A stretch of DNA of 32,751 bases from Pseudomonadota bacterium (GCA_963205165.1 CAUJJX010000190.1:1-32751), one strand, 5' to 3'; positions 18,362 through 26,827 are shown, counted from the first letter of the stretch. A program made the numbers and translations. Notes: generated by a model not told the origin, from the letters alone.

Positions 18362-18785
18362 CGAGGACAACGACGACATCTCCGCGGACGACTGGGCCGC
18401 GGCACTTGCCGAGCAGCAGGCGGTGACCCCCGACCCGGTCGCGTCCGTGCCTGACATGGCGGGCGTGAAGCCGGGCGGCGTGTTCCAGGAGCTCAAGCCG
18501 GATGCACTCGCCGGCGTCGCGCCCAACCGCATCGAGATGATTCTCGACATCCCGGTCACCATGACCGTGGAACTGGGCCGGACCAAGATCGCCATTCGCA
18601 ACCTGCTGCAGCTCGCGCAGGGTTCGGTCGTCGAACTCGATGCGCTGGCCGGCGAACCGATGGACGTGCTCGTGAACGGCTGCCTGATCGCGCAGGGCGA
18701 GGTCGTCGTCGTGAACGACAAGTTCGGCATCCGGCTCACGGATGTCATCACGCCCGAAGAGAGACTGCGCGGTCTCAACCGATGA
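18354..18785 (+). CDS. fliN: Flagellar motor switch protein FliN
   Basis: FliN is the most abundant C-ring protein and binds FliH-FliI cargo complexes as well as forming the switch. With the GTG start the protein has 143 aa: an acidic N-terminal extension (ADEDNDDISADDWAAALAEQ) followed by the SpoA domain (MILDIPVTMTVELGRTKIAIRNLLQLAQGSVVELD; GEPMDVLVNGCLIAQGEVVVVNDKFGIRLTDVITP), which is nearly invariant across the family. The track gives a start 8 codons earlier, inside fliM, without a ribosome site. Its stop overlaps the fliO start (ATGA). Confidence 0.96.
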   Translation: MADEDNDDISADDWAAALAEQQAVTPDPVASVPDMAGVKPGGVFQELKPDALAGVAPNRIEMILDIPVTMTVELGRTKIAIRNLLQLAQGSVVELDALAGEPMDVLVNGCLIAQGEVVVVNDKFGIRLTDVITPEERLRGLNR

Positions 18786-19210
18786 AGATGCAGATGCCAG
18801 CCGGTATGGCGGGGCTGTTCACCGCGGCGGGCGTGCACGCGGCCGACGCGCAGCCAGTGCCCGCGACCAGCGCCACTTCGACGCTCCTGCAGGTGGTGCT
18901 CGGTCTCGCCGTCGTGATGATCATGATTGGCGGCGCCGCCTGGCTCGCGCGTCGCTACCTGCCCGCGGCCGGCGGTGCCCGCGGTCCGGTCCGCATCGTG
19001 GGTGGTGTGATGGTCGGTCCACGTGAGCGTGTCGTCGTCGTCGAGATCGCCGACACCTGGGTCGTCGCCGGAGTCACCTCGCAGAACGTGTCTGCCTTGC
19101 ATGCCATGCCCCGACCGCTCGGTGAACCTGCCGACGCATCGATGAACCTTCCGGCCGATCGCAATTTCTCGCACTGGCTCGCGAAGGCTGTGAAGGGTGA
19201 CCCGCGCTGA
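18782..19210 (+). CDS. fliO: Flagellar biosynthetic protein FliO
   Basis: FliO is a small membrane protein that helps assemble the FliP ring of the export gate. The 142-aa protein has an N-terminal signal-like region ([15 protein letters not shown]), a membrane helix (about 38-56, [19 protein letters not shown]) followed by ARRYLP, and a cytoplasmic FliO domain ([30 protein letters not shown]). FliO is poorly conserved, so its position between fliN and fliP supports the call. It overlaps fliN by 4 nt; the fliP start lies 31 nt after its stop. Confidence 0.92.
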   Translation: MKMQMPAGMAGLFTAAGVHAADAQPVPATSATSTLLQVVLGLAVVMIMIGGAAWLARRYLPAAGGARGPVRIVGGVMVGPRERVVVVEIADTWVVAGVTSQNVSALHAMPRPLGEPADASMNLPADRNFSHWLAKAVKGDPR

Positions 19211-19241
19211 CCGTCGGCGAACGGTCCGTGCCATCGATCCG

Positions 19242-19988
19242 ATGAAGTTCATCACCCGCGCTGCAGTGTTCGTCCTGTTGTCGGTCGCCGCATCTGTCGC
19301 TGTGGCGCAGGCCGGCCTGCCTGCGATCACGTCCGCGCCGGGCCCGAGCGGCACCCAGACCTACTCGCTGTCGCTGCAGGCGCTGATCTTCCTGACGGCG
19401 CTGTCGTTCCTGCCGGCGCTGCTGCTGATGATGACGAGCTTCACGCGACTGATCATCGTGCTCTCGCTGCTGCGGCAGGCCCTCGGCACGATCCAGACGC
19501 CACCGAACCAGGTGCTCGTCGGCCTTGCGCTGTTCCTCACCTTCTTCGTGATGGCGCCGGTGCTCGACCAGATCTACGTCGAGGCTTACAAGCCGCTCGC
19601 GGAAGAACGCATCAAGTTCGAGGAAGCCATCGAGCGCGGTGCCGTGCCGCTGCGCAAGTTCATGCTGCGCCAGACCCGCGAGACCGACCTCGCGCTGTTC
19701 GTGAAGCTTTCCGAATCGCCGCAGCCCAGTACGCAGGACGACATCCCGATGAAGGTGCTCGTGCCGGCCTACGTGATCTCGGAACTCAAGACGGCGTTCC
19801 AGATCGGCTTCGTCGTGTTCATTCCGTTCCTGATCATCGACCTCGTCGTTTCGAGCGTGCTGATGTCGATGGGCATGATGATGCTGTCGCCGGTGATCAT
19901 TTCACTGCCGTTCAAGCTGATGCTCTTCGTGCTCGTGGACGGCTGGAACCTGCTGATCGGTTCGCTCGTCCGCAGCTTCTACGTGTGA
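19242..19988 (+). CDS. fliP: Flagellar biosynthetic protein FliP
   Basis: FliP forms the pentameric core of the flagellar type III export gate with FliQ and FliR. The ATG at 19242 gives 248 aa with a cleavable signal peptide ([22 protein letters not shown]), which FliP characteristically has; the track start at 19197 adds 15 Arg-rich residues ahead of it and overlaps fliO. Family blocks include [72 protein letters not shown] and the C-terminal [18 protein letters not shown], with about four membrane helices. Confidence 0.97.
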   Translation: MKFITRAAVFVLLSVAASVAVAQAGLPAITSAPGPSGTQTYSLSLQALIFLTALSFLPALLLMMTSFTRLIIVLSLLRQALGTIQTPPNQVLVGLALFLTFFVMAPVLDQIYVEAYKPLAEERIKFEEAIERGAVPLRKFMLRQTRETDLALFVKLSESPQPSTQDDIPMKVLVPAYVISELKTAFQIGFVVFIPFLIIDLVVSSVLMSMGMMMLSPVIISLPFKLMLFVLVDGWNLLIGSLVRSFYV

Positions 19989-20010
19989 CGTTCCCGTCGA
20001 GGACTCCGTC

Positions 20011-20280
20011 ATGACACCCCAGTCGGTCATCGGCCTGATCCAGCAGGCGCTGCAGATTCTCGTGATGGTGTCGGCGCCGCTGCTGCTCACCGCGCTCGTC
20101 GTCGGTCTCATCGTCAGCATTTTCCAGGCGGCCACGCAGATCAACGAGATGACGCTCTCGTTCATCCCGAAGCTGCTCGCCATGTTCCTCGTCTTCCTGC
20201 TCGTGGGGCCCTGGATGCTCCAGACGATGATCGACTTCACGCGGCAGCTGTTCTCGTCCATCCCGCAGATCATCGGTTGA
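20011..20280 (+). CDS. fliQ: Flagellar biosynthetic protein FliQ
   Basis: FliQ is a two-helix membrane subunit of the export gate. The 89-aa protein has the family length and both helices (IQQALQILVMVSAPLLLTALVVGLIVSIFQAATQINE and TLSFIPKLLAMFLVFLLVGPWML). The ATQINEMTLSFIPK loop is the most conserved part. It starts 22 nt after fliP and is followed 6 nt later by fliR. Confidence 0.97.
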   Translation: MTPQSVIGLIQQALQILVMVSAPLLLTALVVGLIVSIFQAATQINEMTLSFIPKLLAMFLVFLLVGPWMLQTMIDFTRQLFSSIPQIIG

Positions 20281-20286
20281 CCGCGG

Positions 20287-21078
20287 ATGATCGAGCTGTC
20301 GGTCGCGAGGTTCGGTGAACTGCTGGCGACGCTCGGCTTCCCGTTCGTGCGCATCCTCGCGTTCATCGCGACCGAACCGGTGCTCGGCAATCGCACGATT
20401 CCGGCGCGGGTGAAGGTGCTGCTGGCGCTGCTCGTCGCCATGGTCGTTGCACCGACGATCGGTCCGATGCCGAAGATCGATCCTGCTTCGGCGGCCGGAC
20501 TGCTCGTGATCGCGCAGCAGATCCTGATCGGCGTCTCGATGGGCTTCGTGGCCCGCATCGTCGTGGCGTCCGCGGAGATGGCGGGCCAACTCTCGGGCCT
20601 CCAGGTGGGCCTCGGTTTCGCGGTGTTCTTCGATCCGCAGGGCAGTGGCCAGACGCCGGTGGTCGCGCAGTTCTACGGACTCATCGCGATCCTCACACTG
20701 CTCGCCGCGGACGGACATCACGTCATGCTCACGGCGCTCGTGCAGAGCTTTCAAACGCTGCCGATCGATTCCAGCCCCGTGGCCGCGGCCGGTCTGCGCG
20801 TCGTGGTGGAGTGGGCCGGCGAGATCTTCCGCGCGGGCCTCATGCTGTCGATGCCGGTCGTCGGCGCGCTGCTCGTCGCCAACGTGTCGATGGGCGTGCT
20901 CACCCGCGCCGCTCCGCAGCTCAACATTTTCGCGGTGGGCTTCCCCGTCACGCTCGGACTCGGATTCCTGATGCTCTATCTGTCGCTGCCACTCATCGTC
21001 CCGGCCATCGAGGCCATCTCCCAGGAGAGCACCGTCGTGATGATCCGCGTCCTCGAACGCATGCGGCCGGTGCCATGA
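20287..21078 (+). CDS. fliR: Flagellar biosynthetic protein FliR
   Basis: FliR completes the FliPQR export gate in the membrane. The 263-aa protein is rich in membrane helices and contains the family blocks RILAFIATEPVLGNRTIPARVKVLLA, GLQVGLGFAVFFDPQ, and FAVGFPVTLGLGFLMLYLSLP. The ATG at 20287 gives the standard N-terminus. It is the last flagellar gene in the window; flhB, flhA and the rod/hook genes are not here. Its stop overlaps the next start as ATGA. Confidence 0.97.
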   Translation: MIELSVARFGELLATLGFPFVRILAFIATEPVLGNRTIPARVKVLLALLVAMVVAPTIGPMPKIDPASAAGLLVIAQQILIGVSMGFVARIVVASAEMAGQLSGLQVGLGFAVFFDPQGSGQTPVVAQFYGLIAILTLLAADGHHVMLTALVQSFQTLPIDSSPVAAAGLRVVVEWAGEIFRAGLMLSMPVVGALLVANVSMGVLTRAAPQLNIFAVGFPVTLGLGFLMLYLSLPLIVPAIEAISQESTVVMIRVLERMRPVP

Positions 21079-21632
21079 GTCCGGTCGCCGTGCCTGCGCC
21101 GCACACGGCGGTCGGGGCCGTGTCGCCGTGGATTCGCCGCTGGGGGCGTCTCGTGCCGGCAGGCGCCGACGTGCTCGACGTCGCCTGCGGCGGCGGGCGC
21201 CACAGCCTGTGGTTCGCCACACGCGGCTGCCGCGTCCTCGCGGTCGATCGAGATCCGTCGGTCGCGGCGCTCGCATCGCTGAGTTCTTCGGTGGATCCGG
21301 TCGTCGCCGATCTCGAGACGGGCACCTGGCCGTTCGCCGGCCGACGGTTCGCAGCCGTCGTCGTGACCAACTACCTGCACCGTCCGCTGTTTCCACATCT
21401 GCTGGACGCGGTGGCACCGGGTGGGGTCCTGATCTACGAGACGTTCGCACTGGGCAACGAGCGCTACGGACGTCCGGCGAATCCGGACTTCCTGCTGCAG
21501 CCCGGCGAACTGCTCGACGTCGTCGACACGCACCTCAGGGTCGTCGCCTTCGAGGATCGTCGCGTCGACCGACCGAAGCCCGCCCTCGTCCAGCGCATCT
21601 GTGCCGTCCGCGGCAGCGTTTCCGGCTGGTGA
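21075..21632 (+). CDS. Class I SAM-dependent methyltransferase, unknown substrate
   Basis: This 185-aa protein has a Rossmann-type methyltransferase fold. Motif I is VLDVACGGGRHS (33-44), the acidic residue after strand 2 is in VLAVDRDP, and the post-motif segments VVVTNYLHRPLFPHLLDAVAPGGVLIYETFALGNE resemble the TehB/Methyltransf_11-type families. The start at ATG 21075 is 4-nt coupled to the fliR stop; the track ORF begins 88 codons earlier inside fliR in another frame. The substrate is not evident. Co-transcription with fliLMNOPQR is likely, but a flagellar role is only inference, since small methyltransferases often trail unrelated operons. Confidence 0.87.
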   Translation: MSPVAVPAPHTAVGAVSPWIRRWGRLVPAGADVLDVACGGGRHSLWFATRGCRVLAVDRDPSVAALASLSSSVDPVVADLETGTWPFAGRRFAAVVVTNYLHRPLFPHLLDAVAPGGVLIYETFALGNERYGRPANPDFLLQPGELLDVVDTHLRVVAFEDRRVDRPKPALVQRICAVRGSVSGW

Positions 21633-21669
21633 CCGTCGGCGCATCGGGCCGGCGGACGATGCCTTCGGT

Positions 21670-21693
21670 TAGAATTCCGCCTTTAACGGGAGA
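21670..21693 (+). promoter_or_regulatory. Candidate -10 element and ribosome site for dapA
   Basis: TTAGAATTCCGCC contains a TAGAAT hexamer (21670-21675), five of six matches to TATAAT, in the 67-nt gap before dapA. No good -35 is visible at the right spacing. GGGAGA (21688-21693) is the dapA Shine-Dalgarno, 6 nt before the ATG. Confidence 0.4.
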
Positions 21694-21699
21694 CACGAC

Positions 21700-22593
21700 A
21701 TGCTTACTGGCAGTCTGGTTGCGATTGCGACGCCGATGCACGACGACGGTGCGCTCGATCTCGATCGCTTCCGCCGGCTCATCGATTTCCACATCGCCGA
21801 AGGCACCAACGGACTCGTCGTCGTCGGCACGACGGGCGAGTCCCCGACGGTCGACTACGACGAACACTGCCAGCTGATCCGCGCGGCGGTCGAACACACG
21901 CGCGGCCGCGTCCCGATCATCGCGGGCACCGGCGCCAATTCGACGCGCGAAGCCATCGAACTGCAGAAGTTCGCGAAGGCTGCGGGCGCCGACATGGCGC
22001 TGTCGGTCGTGCCCTACTACAACAAGCCCTCCCAGGAAGGCCTCTACCGGCACTTCAAGGCGATCGCCGAAGCGACCGACCTGCCGACGATCCTCTACAA
22101 CGTCCCGGGCCGGACCGTCGCAGATCTGCAGAACGATACGGTCGTGCGCTTGTCCGAGGTGCGCAACATCGTCGGCATCAAGGACGCCACGGGAAATCTC
22201 GAGCGCGGTGCCGATCTGCTTCGCCGCCTGCCGAAGGACTTCGGTGTCTGGAGTGGCGACGACGGCTCGGGCCTCGCGCTGATGCTGATGGGAAGCCACG
22301 GCGTGATCTCGGTGACCGCGAACGTCGCACCGAAACTCATGCGCCAGATGTGCGATGCGGCGTTCGCCGGGGATCTCGTCCGTGCGCGCGCCATCAACGA
22401 CAGCCTGCAGGCATTGCACAAGCACCTGTTCGTCGAGGCGAATCCGATCCCGGTGAAATGGGTGCTTCAGGAAATGGGCCTCGTGGGCGCCGGCATCCGG
22501 CTGCCGCTCACACCGCTGGCCGAGCAGTACCACAGCCTGCTGCGCGCTGCGATGCGCGAAGCGGGGATCGCGTCTCAGGCGCAGGCAGCATGA
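21700..22593 (+). CDS. dapA: 4-hydroxy-tetrahydrodipicolinate synthase
   Basis: DapA condenses pyruvate with aspartate semialdehyde in the diaminopimelate/lysine pathway. The length of 297 aa is standard. The pyruvate-binding GTTGES motif is at 43-48. Tyr133 and Arg138 (LYNVPGRT) and the Schiff-base Lys161 (VGIKDATG) fall at exactly the positions known from the E. coli enzyme. [17 protein letters not shown] is the family signature 2 region. The ATG at 21700 has a good Shine-Dalgarno. The stop overlaps the bamC start (ATGA), so the two are coupled, an arrangement common in beta- and gammaproteobacteria. Confidence 0.98.
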   Translation: MLTGSLVAIATPMHDDGALDLDRFRRLIDFHIAEGTNGLVVVGTTGESPTVDYDEHCQLIRAAVEHTRGRVPIIAGTGANSTREAIELQKFAKAAGADMALSVVPYYNKPSQEGLYRHFKAIAEATDLPTILYNVPGRTVADLQNDTVVRLSEVRNIVGIKDATGNLERGADLLRRLPKDFGVWSGDDGSGLALMLMGSHGVISVTANVAPKLMRQMCDAAFAGDLVRARAINDSLQALHKHLFVEANPIPVKWVLQEMGLVGAGIRLPLTPLAEQYHSLLRAAMREAGIASQAQAA

Positions 22594-23750
22594 AAGACGG
22601 AGTATTCGTGACGAGCGGTTACAGCAAAGCGGGACGCAACGGTTGGTGGGTCGGGGTCGCGATCGCGGCGTCCGTCGCGCTGCTCTCCGGATGCACCGGT
22701 GCCTTCGAAGGCAAGAAGATCGACTACAAGTCCGCGGGCAAGCTGCCGCCGCTCGAAGTGCCGCCGGATCTCGCGGCGCCGGGCCCCGGAACACGCTACA
22801 CCGTCCCCGAGGCGAAGCCGGACAACACCTTCTCGAAGTACGAGCAAGGGCGCACTGCACCGGCAGCGGGTGCCGGACAGACCGAGGGTGTCGCACCGAC
22901 CGAGCGCGTACGCGTCGAGCGCGGCGGCATCCAGCGCTGGCTCGTCGTGAAGGCGTCGCCGCAGCAGGTATGGCCGCTCGTGAAGGATTTCTGGCAGGAG
23001 AACGGATTCCTCATCGCCATCGAGGAGCAGCGCAACGGCTGGATGGAGACCGACTGGTCCGAGAACCGCGCGAAGATTCCGGTGGGTGGTCTGACCGGTT
23101 TCCTCAACCGGGCCCTCGATGCCGTGAGCTCGCTGCCCGAGCGTGACAAGTTCCGCGCGCGCCTCGAGCCCGGGGTCGAACCCGGCACGACCGAGGTGTA
23201 CCTGAGCCACAAGGGCCTGGCCGAGGTGTACTACCGTGAGCGCGACAACAACACGCGCTGGCAGCTGCGGCCGTCCGACACCGAACTCGAAGCCTTGATG
23301 CTGTCTCGGCTTGCCATGCGTCTCGGACTCGACGAGGTCCAGACGAAGGCGGCCGTGCGTGCTGCCGACTCGTCCCAGCCGCGGGCTTCGCTCGCAACCG
23401 CGGGCGAAGCCACGGTCGTTGCGCTCACCGATCCGTTCGATCGCGCGTGGCGTCGTGTCGGCCTCGCGCTCGATCGCGTCGGGTTCATGGTGGAAGACCG
23501 CAATCGTGCCGACGGCGTCTACTTCGTGAAGTACCAGGATCCCGAAGCCGACGCGCCGAAGCGTTCGGGCGTCTCGAAGCTGGCCTTCTGGCGCAGCGAC
23601 GATGTCGTCGGCCCCGGGCAGTACCGGATCAAGGTCGCGGCGCGCGCCGAGGGGGGCAGCGAGGTCACGGTGCTCTCGAAGGACGGGGTGGTCGAGCAGA
23701 CCGACACCGCCAAGCGCATCCTCGCGGTGCTCGTCGAGCAGCTCAGGTAA
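22590..23750 (+). CDS. bamC: Outer membrane protein assembly factor BamC
   Basis: BamC is the lipoprotein subunit of the BAM complex that inserts beta-barrels in the outer membrane. The 386-aa protein has a signal peptide with lipobox LSGC (Cys35), the conserved unstructured N-terminal segment that binds BamD ([21 protein letters not shown]), and two helix-grip domains (about 110-230 and 265-385). The ATG at 22590 overlaps the dapA stop; a GTG at 22608, preceded by GGAG, is an alternative that would still keep the whole signal peptide. A perfect 10-bp hairpin lies just after its stop. Confidence 0.93.
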   Translation: MKDGVFVTSGYSKAGRNGWWVGVAIAASVALLSGCTGAFEGKKIDYKSAGKLPPLEVPPDLAAPGPGTRYTVPEAKPDNTFSKYEQGRTAPAAGAGQTEGVAPTERVRVERGGIQRWLVVKASPQQVWPLVKDFWQENGFLIAIEEQRNGWMETDWSENRAKIPVGGLTGFLNRALDAVSSLPERDKFRARLEPGVEPGTTEVYLSHKGLAEVYYRERDNNTRWQLRPSDTELEALMLSRLAMRLGLDEVQTKAAVRAADSSQPRASLATAGEATVVALTDPFDRAWRRVGLALDRVGFMVEDRNRADGVYFVKYQDPEADAPKRSGVSKLAFWRSDDVVGPGQYRIKVAARAEGGSEVTVLSKDGVVEQTDTAKRILAVLVEQLR

Positions 23751-23757
23751 GGCTGGG

Positions 23758-23781
23758 CGCCCGTCCGGTCACGGACGGGCG
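23758..23781 (+). repeat. Intergenic hairpin between bamC and the hydrolase gene
   Basis: CGCCCGTCCG (23758-23767) and CGGACGGGCG (23772-23781) form a perfect 10-bp stem with a GTCA loop, starting 7 nt after the bamC stop. No T-tract follows on either strand, so it is not a classical terminator. It may stabilise or modulate the transcript before the next gene, which starts 22 nt later. Confidence 0.7.
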
Positions 23782-23803
23782 GAAGGCTGCCGACGGATCG
23801 GTC

Positions 23804-24568
23804 ATGCGTTTCGCCTACCTCGGCAGCGGCAGTCAGGGCAACGGTCTCGTCGTCGAGGCCGATGGATCCCGGCTGCTGCTCGACTGCGGGTTCACCGTGA
23901 CCGAGACCATCACGCGACTCGGGCGCCTCGGACTCCAGCCGGCCGATCTCGATGCGATCGTCGTGACGCACGAGCACGACGACCATATCCGCGGCGTGAC
24001 GTCGTTCGCACGCCGCTTCTCGCTGCCGGTCTGGGCCACCCACGGGACTGTCCGGGGTGCGCGCGACGGCTTCCGTGGCGTCACGGTCCACCGGATCGAC
24101 GGGTATCGCGAGTTCGCCATCGGCGGGCTTCATGTCCGGCCGTTCCCGGTGCCGCACGATGCGGGCGAGCCCGCCCAGTTCGTGTTCTCGGACGGCCAGC
24201 GCCGGCTCGGTGTCCTGACGGACGTCGGCTGTGCCACGCCGCACATCCAGTCCGTGCTGTCGGGTTGCGACGCGCTCGCGCTGGAGTGCAATCACGATCC
24301 AGAAATGTTGCGCAACGGACCCTATCCCGAGTCGCTGAAACGGCGTGTCGGCGGGCGGTTCGGTCATCTCTCCAACGAGGCCGCGGGTGAGCTTCTGGCG
24401 GCGCTCGACCGGACCCGGCTGCAGCACGTCGTCGCGGTCCATCTTTCCCTGAAGAACAACACGCCGGCACTCGCGCGGGCCCCGCTCGCGGAAGCCATGG
24501 GCTGTGAACCCGACTGGATCGCTGCCGCCGACCAGTTCACCGGGCTCGACTGGCGCGACATCCGCTGA
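23804..24568 (+). CDS. MBL-fold metallo-hydrolase, WalJ/YycJ-like
   Basis: This 254-aa protein is a metallo-beta-lactamase-fold hydrolase. The N-terminal FAYLGSGSQGNGLVVEADGSRLLLDCGFT block and the metal motif THEHDDHIRG (His56, His58, Asp60, His61) match the WalJ/YycJ group, which in Firmicutes has been linked to exonuclease activity and cell-wall homeostasis. Further ligands are probably the His in PVPHDAGEP, the Asp in VLTDVG and the His in VAVHLSLKNNTP. The start at ATG 23804 gives the exact family N-terminus; the track ORF extends 119 codons upstream inside bamC. The enzymatic role in this organism is unknown. Confidence 0.9.
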   Translation: MRFAYLGSGSQGNGLVVEADGSRLLLDCGFTVTETITRLGRLGLQPADLDAIVVTHEHDDHIRGVTSFARRFSLPVWATHGTVRGARDGFRGVTVHRIDGYREFAIGGLHVRPFPVPHDAGEPAQFVFSDGQRRLGVLTDVGCATPHIQSVLSGCDALALECNHDPEMLRNGPYPESLKRRVGGRFGHLSNEAAGELLAALDRTRLQHVVAVHLSLKNNTPALARAPLAEAMGCEPDWIAAADQFTGLDWRDIR

Positions 24569-24673
24569 TCCGCGTCGCACTCGCGCGGTGAGTCTTTACC
24601 GAACGCACCAGGTGCGGGGGGGGCATCCAGTGCTCCCGGCAACGCCAGGCGATCAACCCGGGAAATCGCGGAC

Positions 24674-24703
24674 GAAAAAAAGCCGACCTCGAGAGGTCGG
24701 CTT
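24674..24703 (-). terminator. Rho-independent terminator of the Ala-rich lipoprotein gene
   Basis: AAGCCGACCTC (24680-24690) and GAGGTCGGCTT (24693-24703) form an 11-bp perfect inverted repeat. The run of A at 24674-24681 becomes the U-tract on the minus-strand transcript, directly after the small lipoprotein gene. On the plus strand it could also stop read-through from the hydrolase gene, though its T-tract (CTTCTTC) is weak. Confidence 0.85.
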
Positions 24704-24735
24704 CTTCACCTGCGCGAGGTTGCCCCCGCGTGGGA

Positions 24736-24993
24736 TTACTTCTTTTCTTCGGGCTTGGCAGCGGCGTCGGCAGCGGGAGCGGCCGGGGCAGCGGCGTCGG
24801 CGGCCGGCGCAGCCGGGGCAGCGGCGTCAGCAGCGGGAGCGGCCGGGGCAGCGGCGTCAGCAGCCGGGGCAGCCGGAGCCGGGGCAGCGGGCGCTTCGGC
24901 AGCGGGGGCCGGCGCGGGCGCGGGTTCTTCCTTCTTGCCGCAGGCGGCGAGGGCAACGGCGAGCAGGGAGGCGATCAGGAGGGAGCGGGTCAT
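24736..24993 (-). CDS. Small Ala/Pro-rich repeat lipoprotein
   Basis: The 85-aa product has a signal peptide with lipobox LAAC (Cys18), followed by GKKEEPAPAPAPAAE and four copies of a ten-residue unit of the form PAAPAADAAA, then KPEEKK. It is therefore a secreted, lipid-anchored, disordered alanine/proline tether of unknown function. The ORF has a start with plausible leader, its own terminator and a codon pattern consistent with its lipoprotein sequence, so it is probably real despite low complexity. The plus-strand ORFs 24730-25011 and 24755-25006 over the same bases are shadows of the repeat. Structural tether or envelope stress roles are guesses. Confidence 0.75.
   Translation of the reverse strand: MTRSLLIASLLAVALAACGKKEEPAPAPAPAAEAPAAPAPAAPAADAAAPAAPAADAAAPAAPAADAAAPAAPAADAAAKPEEKK
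24757..24876 (-). repeat. Tandem repeat, four 30-bp units
   Basis: Units at 24757-24786, 24787-24816, 24817-24846 and 24847-24876 each begin GGCAGCGGCGTC on the plus strand and differ at only a few bases. The 30-bp period keeps the reading frame and encodes ten residues per unit of the lipoprotein. Copy-number change would lengthen or shorten the protein without a frameshift. Confidence 0.9.
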
Positions 24994-25128
24994 GGCGAAT
25001 CCTTGAGTTGACGGTTGGATTTTTTAAAACATGCATCCGGGCAGCGAGTTACAGCGCGCAACTCGAATGTCAGGCGCGAATGTAACAGACTTTTACAAAA
25101 TACGTCCAGTGTTGCGAAATACCTTTTT

Positions 25129-25623
25129 TCAGAGCCCGAGCGTGGTGCCGGCGGGACCATCTTCGGAGGCGTTCCAGATCTGTTCGTAGCGCTCGGACAG
25201 CAGGTTCGCGCCCTCCGGATCGTCGATCCCGAAGACCGATCGCGAACCGTCCACATGGAGTCGGTGCAGGTAGTGCCGCCGGTCCACGATCACGAGTGGA
25301 TCGTCGGCCCGGCGCGCCTCGTCGCAGGTACTCCGGACGGTCAGCACATGCCCGAAGGACTCCCGCAGACCGCGCAGCCGCGGCGTCGACCGGACGACGG
25401 ACTCGGCATCGTGCAGTGCGATCCGGACCCGGTTGCGATCCCCCGCCAGGCAGAAGCGGCGGAGGCGGTCGATGCGATCCGGACGGTCCCAGTAGCCACC
25501 GAGTCGGGGTTCGAAGATGTCGATCTGGCGCGTCGCGCGCAGCAGCAGTTCGTCGAGCGCCTGCTGGATCTCGGCTTCGCTTTCGAGCGTACGGCGTACG
25601 GCTGTCGGCGGGGTCTCGCTCAT
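25129..25623 (-). CDS. Conserved protein of unknown function coupled to the JmjC oxygenase gene
   Basis: The 164-aa protein starts at ATG 25623, overlapping the stop of the oxygenase gene by 4 nt; the track ORF is longer because it runs back through that gene in another frame. I recognise no catalytic motif with certainty. The sequence pattern (LLLRATRQIDIFEPRL, NRVRIALHDAESVVRSTPRLRGL, DPLVIVDRRHYLHRLHVDGSRSVFGI) alternates short strands and helices in a way reminiscent of a degenerate phospholipase D-like half-domain, without a complete HxKxxxxD motif. It has no signal peptide or membrane segment. The translational coupling suggests a function related to the upstream hydroxylase, but this is inference. 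Confidence 0.7.
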   Translation of the reverse strand: MSETPPTAVRRTLESEAEIQQALDELLLRATRQIDIFEPRLGGYWDRPDRIDRLRRFCLAGDRNRVRIALHDAESVVRSTPRLRGLRESFGHVLTVRSTCDEARRADDPLVIVDRRHYLHRLHVDGSRSVFGIDDPEGANLLSERYEQIWNASEDGPAGTTLGL

Positions 25624-26765
25624 CCGCGCGCGCTCCTGTCGGTGTCGGTCATCGTGAGGAAGCCGGCCTCGAGCCATTGGTGCAGCAGCCGCAGCACGGG
25701 GTCGGAAATCTCGCCACCGCGCCATTCGCGCCGGTCGGCCAGTGTCTCGAGCGCCGCCGGAACGCCCCGCGGAAACCGGATGCATTCGCCATTGATGTAG
25801 GCGGCCTTCGGCCCGTAAAGAAGAATCGTCCGGCGATCGAGTGCGAGCACCCGGTTCGCCAATGCCTTCCTGAATGCAGCGAACGTCGGCGGGTCTTCCG
25901 GCGGATCGAAGAACACCCGCGCCTTCGGATCCGAGAGATAGCGGCCGAGGAAATCCGCGACATCGCCGCGGGTCCAGCGGACCGCGTCGATCGCTGCATT
26001 CGTGGCGTCGACCATCGCCGCGGGAATCCGGCCGGGCGTCTTCGTCGCGCGCAACCCCGGGTCGGCATATCGCCCGTCGAGCGCGACGCGTTCCGAGACG
26101 TCCGCGAGGAACTGGCCTGCGAGTTCCGCATTCGTCGGCGCCCGGAAACCGATCGAGTACGTGAAGCATTCGTCGATCGCGACACCATCGTGCGCGTACG
26201 TCGGCGGCAGGTAGAGCAGGTCGCCGGGTTCGACGACCATTTCTTCCTCGGGAGCGAAGTCCTTCAGGATCTTCAGAGGCAGGCCCGGACGCAGCGTCAG
26301 GTCGTCCTGGCGGCCGATGCGCCAGCGCCGGCGGCCCGGCCCCTGCAGCAGGAACACATCGTACGAGTCGAAGTGCGGACCCACGCCGCCGCCTGGCGCC
26401 GCGTAGCTCACCATCAGGTCGTCCAGTCGTGCCGCCGGGACGAAGTCGAAACGCCGCAGCAGTCGGTCGGCGGCATCGAGATGCAGGTTCACGCCCTGCA
26501 CGAGCACCGTCCAGTTCCGATCCGGCAGGCGTCGGAAATCGGCGCGCTTGAACGGGCCGTGATCCACCTGCCAGCGGCGACCGTCGCGCACGAGCAGGCG
26601 CGACTCGACGTCGGGGTCGCACGCGAGTTCGAGGATGGAGCGGCGGTCGAGAAAACCTTCGAAGCCTGGCAGCGCGTCGCGGAACAGCTGCGCTTGCCGG
26701 TGCCAGGAGTTGCGCATGAATTGCGCAGGAACGAGGCCGTTGAACGCGGTCTTGGTATGGGTCAT
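25620..26765 (-). CDS. JmjC-type 2-oxoglutarate oxygenase, ribosomal protein uL16 hydroxylase-like (RoxA/YcfD)
   Basis: The 381-aa protein resembles E. coli YcfD/RoxA, which hydroxylates an arginine of ribosomal protein uL16. The iron-binding HxD...H triad is visible: His131 and Asp133 in VGPHFDSYDVFLLQ, and His192 in LPPTYAHDGVAI. The segment LYLPPTYAHDG and the QGPGRRRWRIGRQ strand are characteristic of the ROX group, as is the C-terminal dimerisation and winged-helix part (about 210-381). The ATG at 26765 gives the family N-terminus. The substrate is inferred from the family; other ROX proteins act on different ribosomal targets. It is divergent from the peroxiredoxin gene. Confidence 0.9.
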   Translation of the reverse strand: MTHTKTAFNGLVPAQFMRNSWHRQAQLFRDALPGFEGFLDRRSILELACDPDVESRLLVRDGRRWQVDHGPFKRADFRRLPDRNWTVLVQGVNLHLDAADRLLRRFDFVPAARLDDLMVSYAAPGGGVGPHFDSYDVFLLQGPGRRRWRIGRQDDLTLRPGLPLKILKDFAPEEEMVVEPGDLLYLPPTYAHDGVAIDECFTYSIGFRAPTNAELAGQFLADVSERVALDGRYADPGLRATKTPGRIPAAMVDATNAAIDAVRWTRGDVADFLGRYLSDPKARVFFDPPEDPPTFAAFRKALANRVLALDRRTILLYGPKAAYINGECIRFPRGVPAALETLADRREWRGGEISDPVLRLLHQWLEAGFLTMTDTDRSARG

Positions 26766-26827
26766 TCGGGCTTTTCCGGACGGTTTCCGGCGCCCGGATT
26801 CGTGATCGTCGCCGGAGGGAATTCAGT

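Noticed and set aside
17300-19354. 684-aa minus-strand ORF antisense to fliM-fliO
   Set aside because: Shadow of strongly conserved FliM/FliN/FliO genes; mixed low-complexity sequence without domains.
24757-24876. Short regular repeats as a possible CRISPR array
   Set aside because: Units are directly adjacent with no unique spacers and encode a coding repeat in frame.
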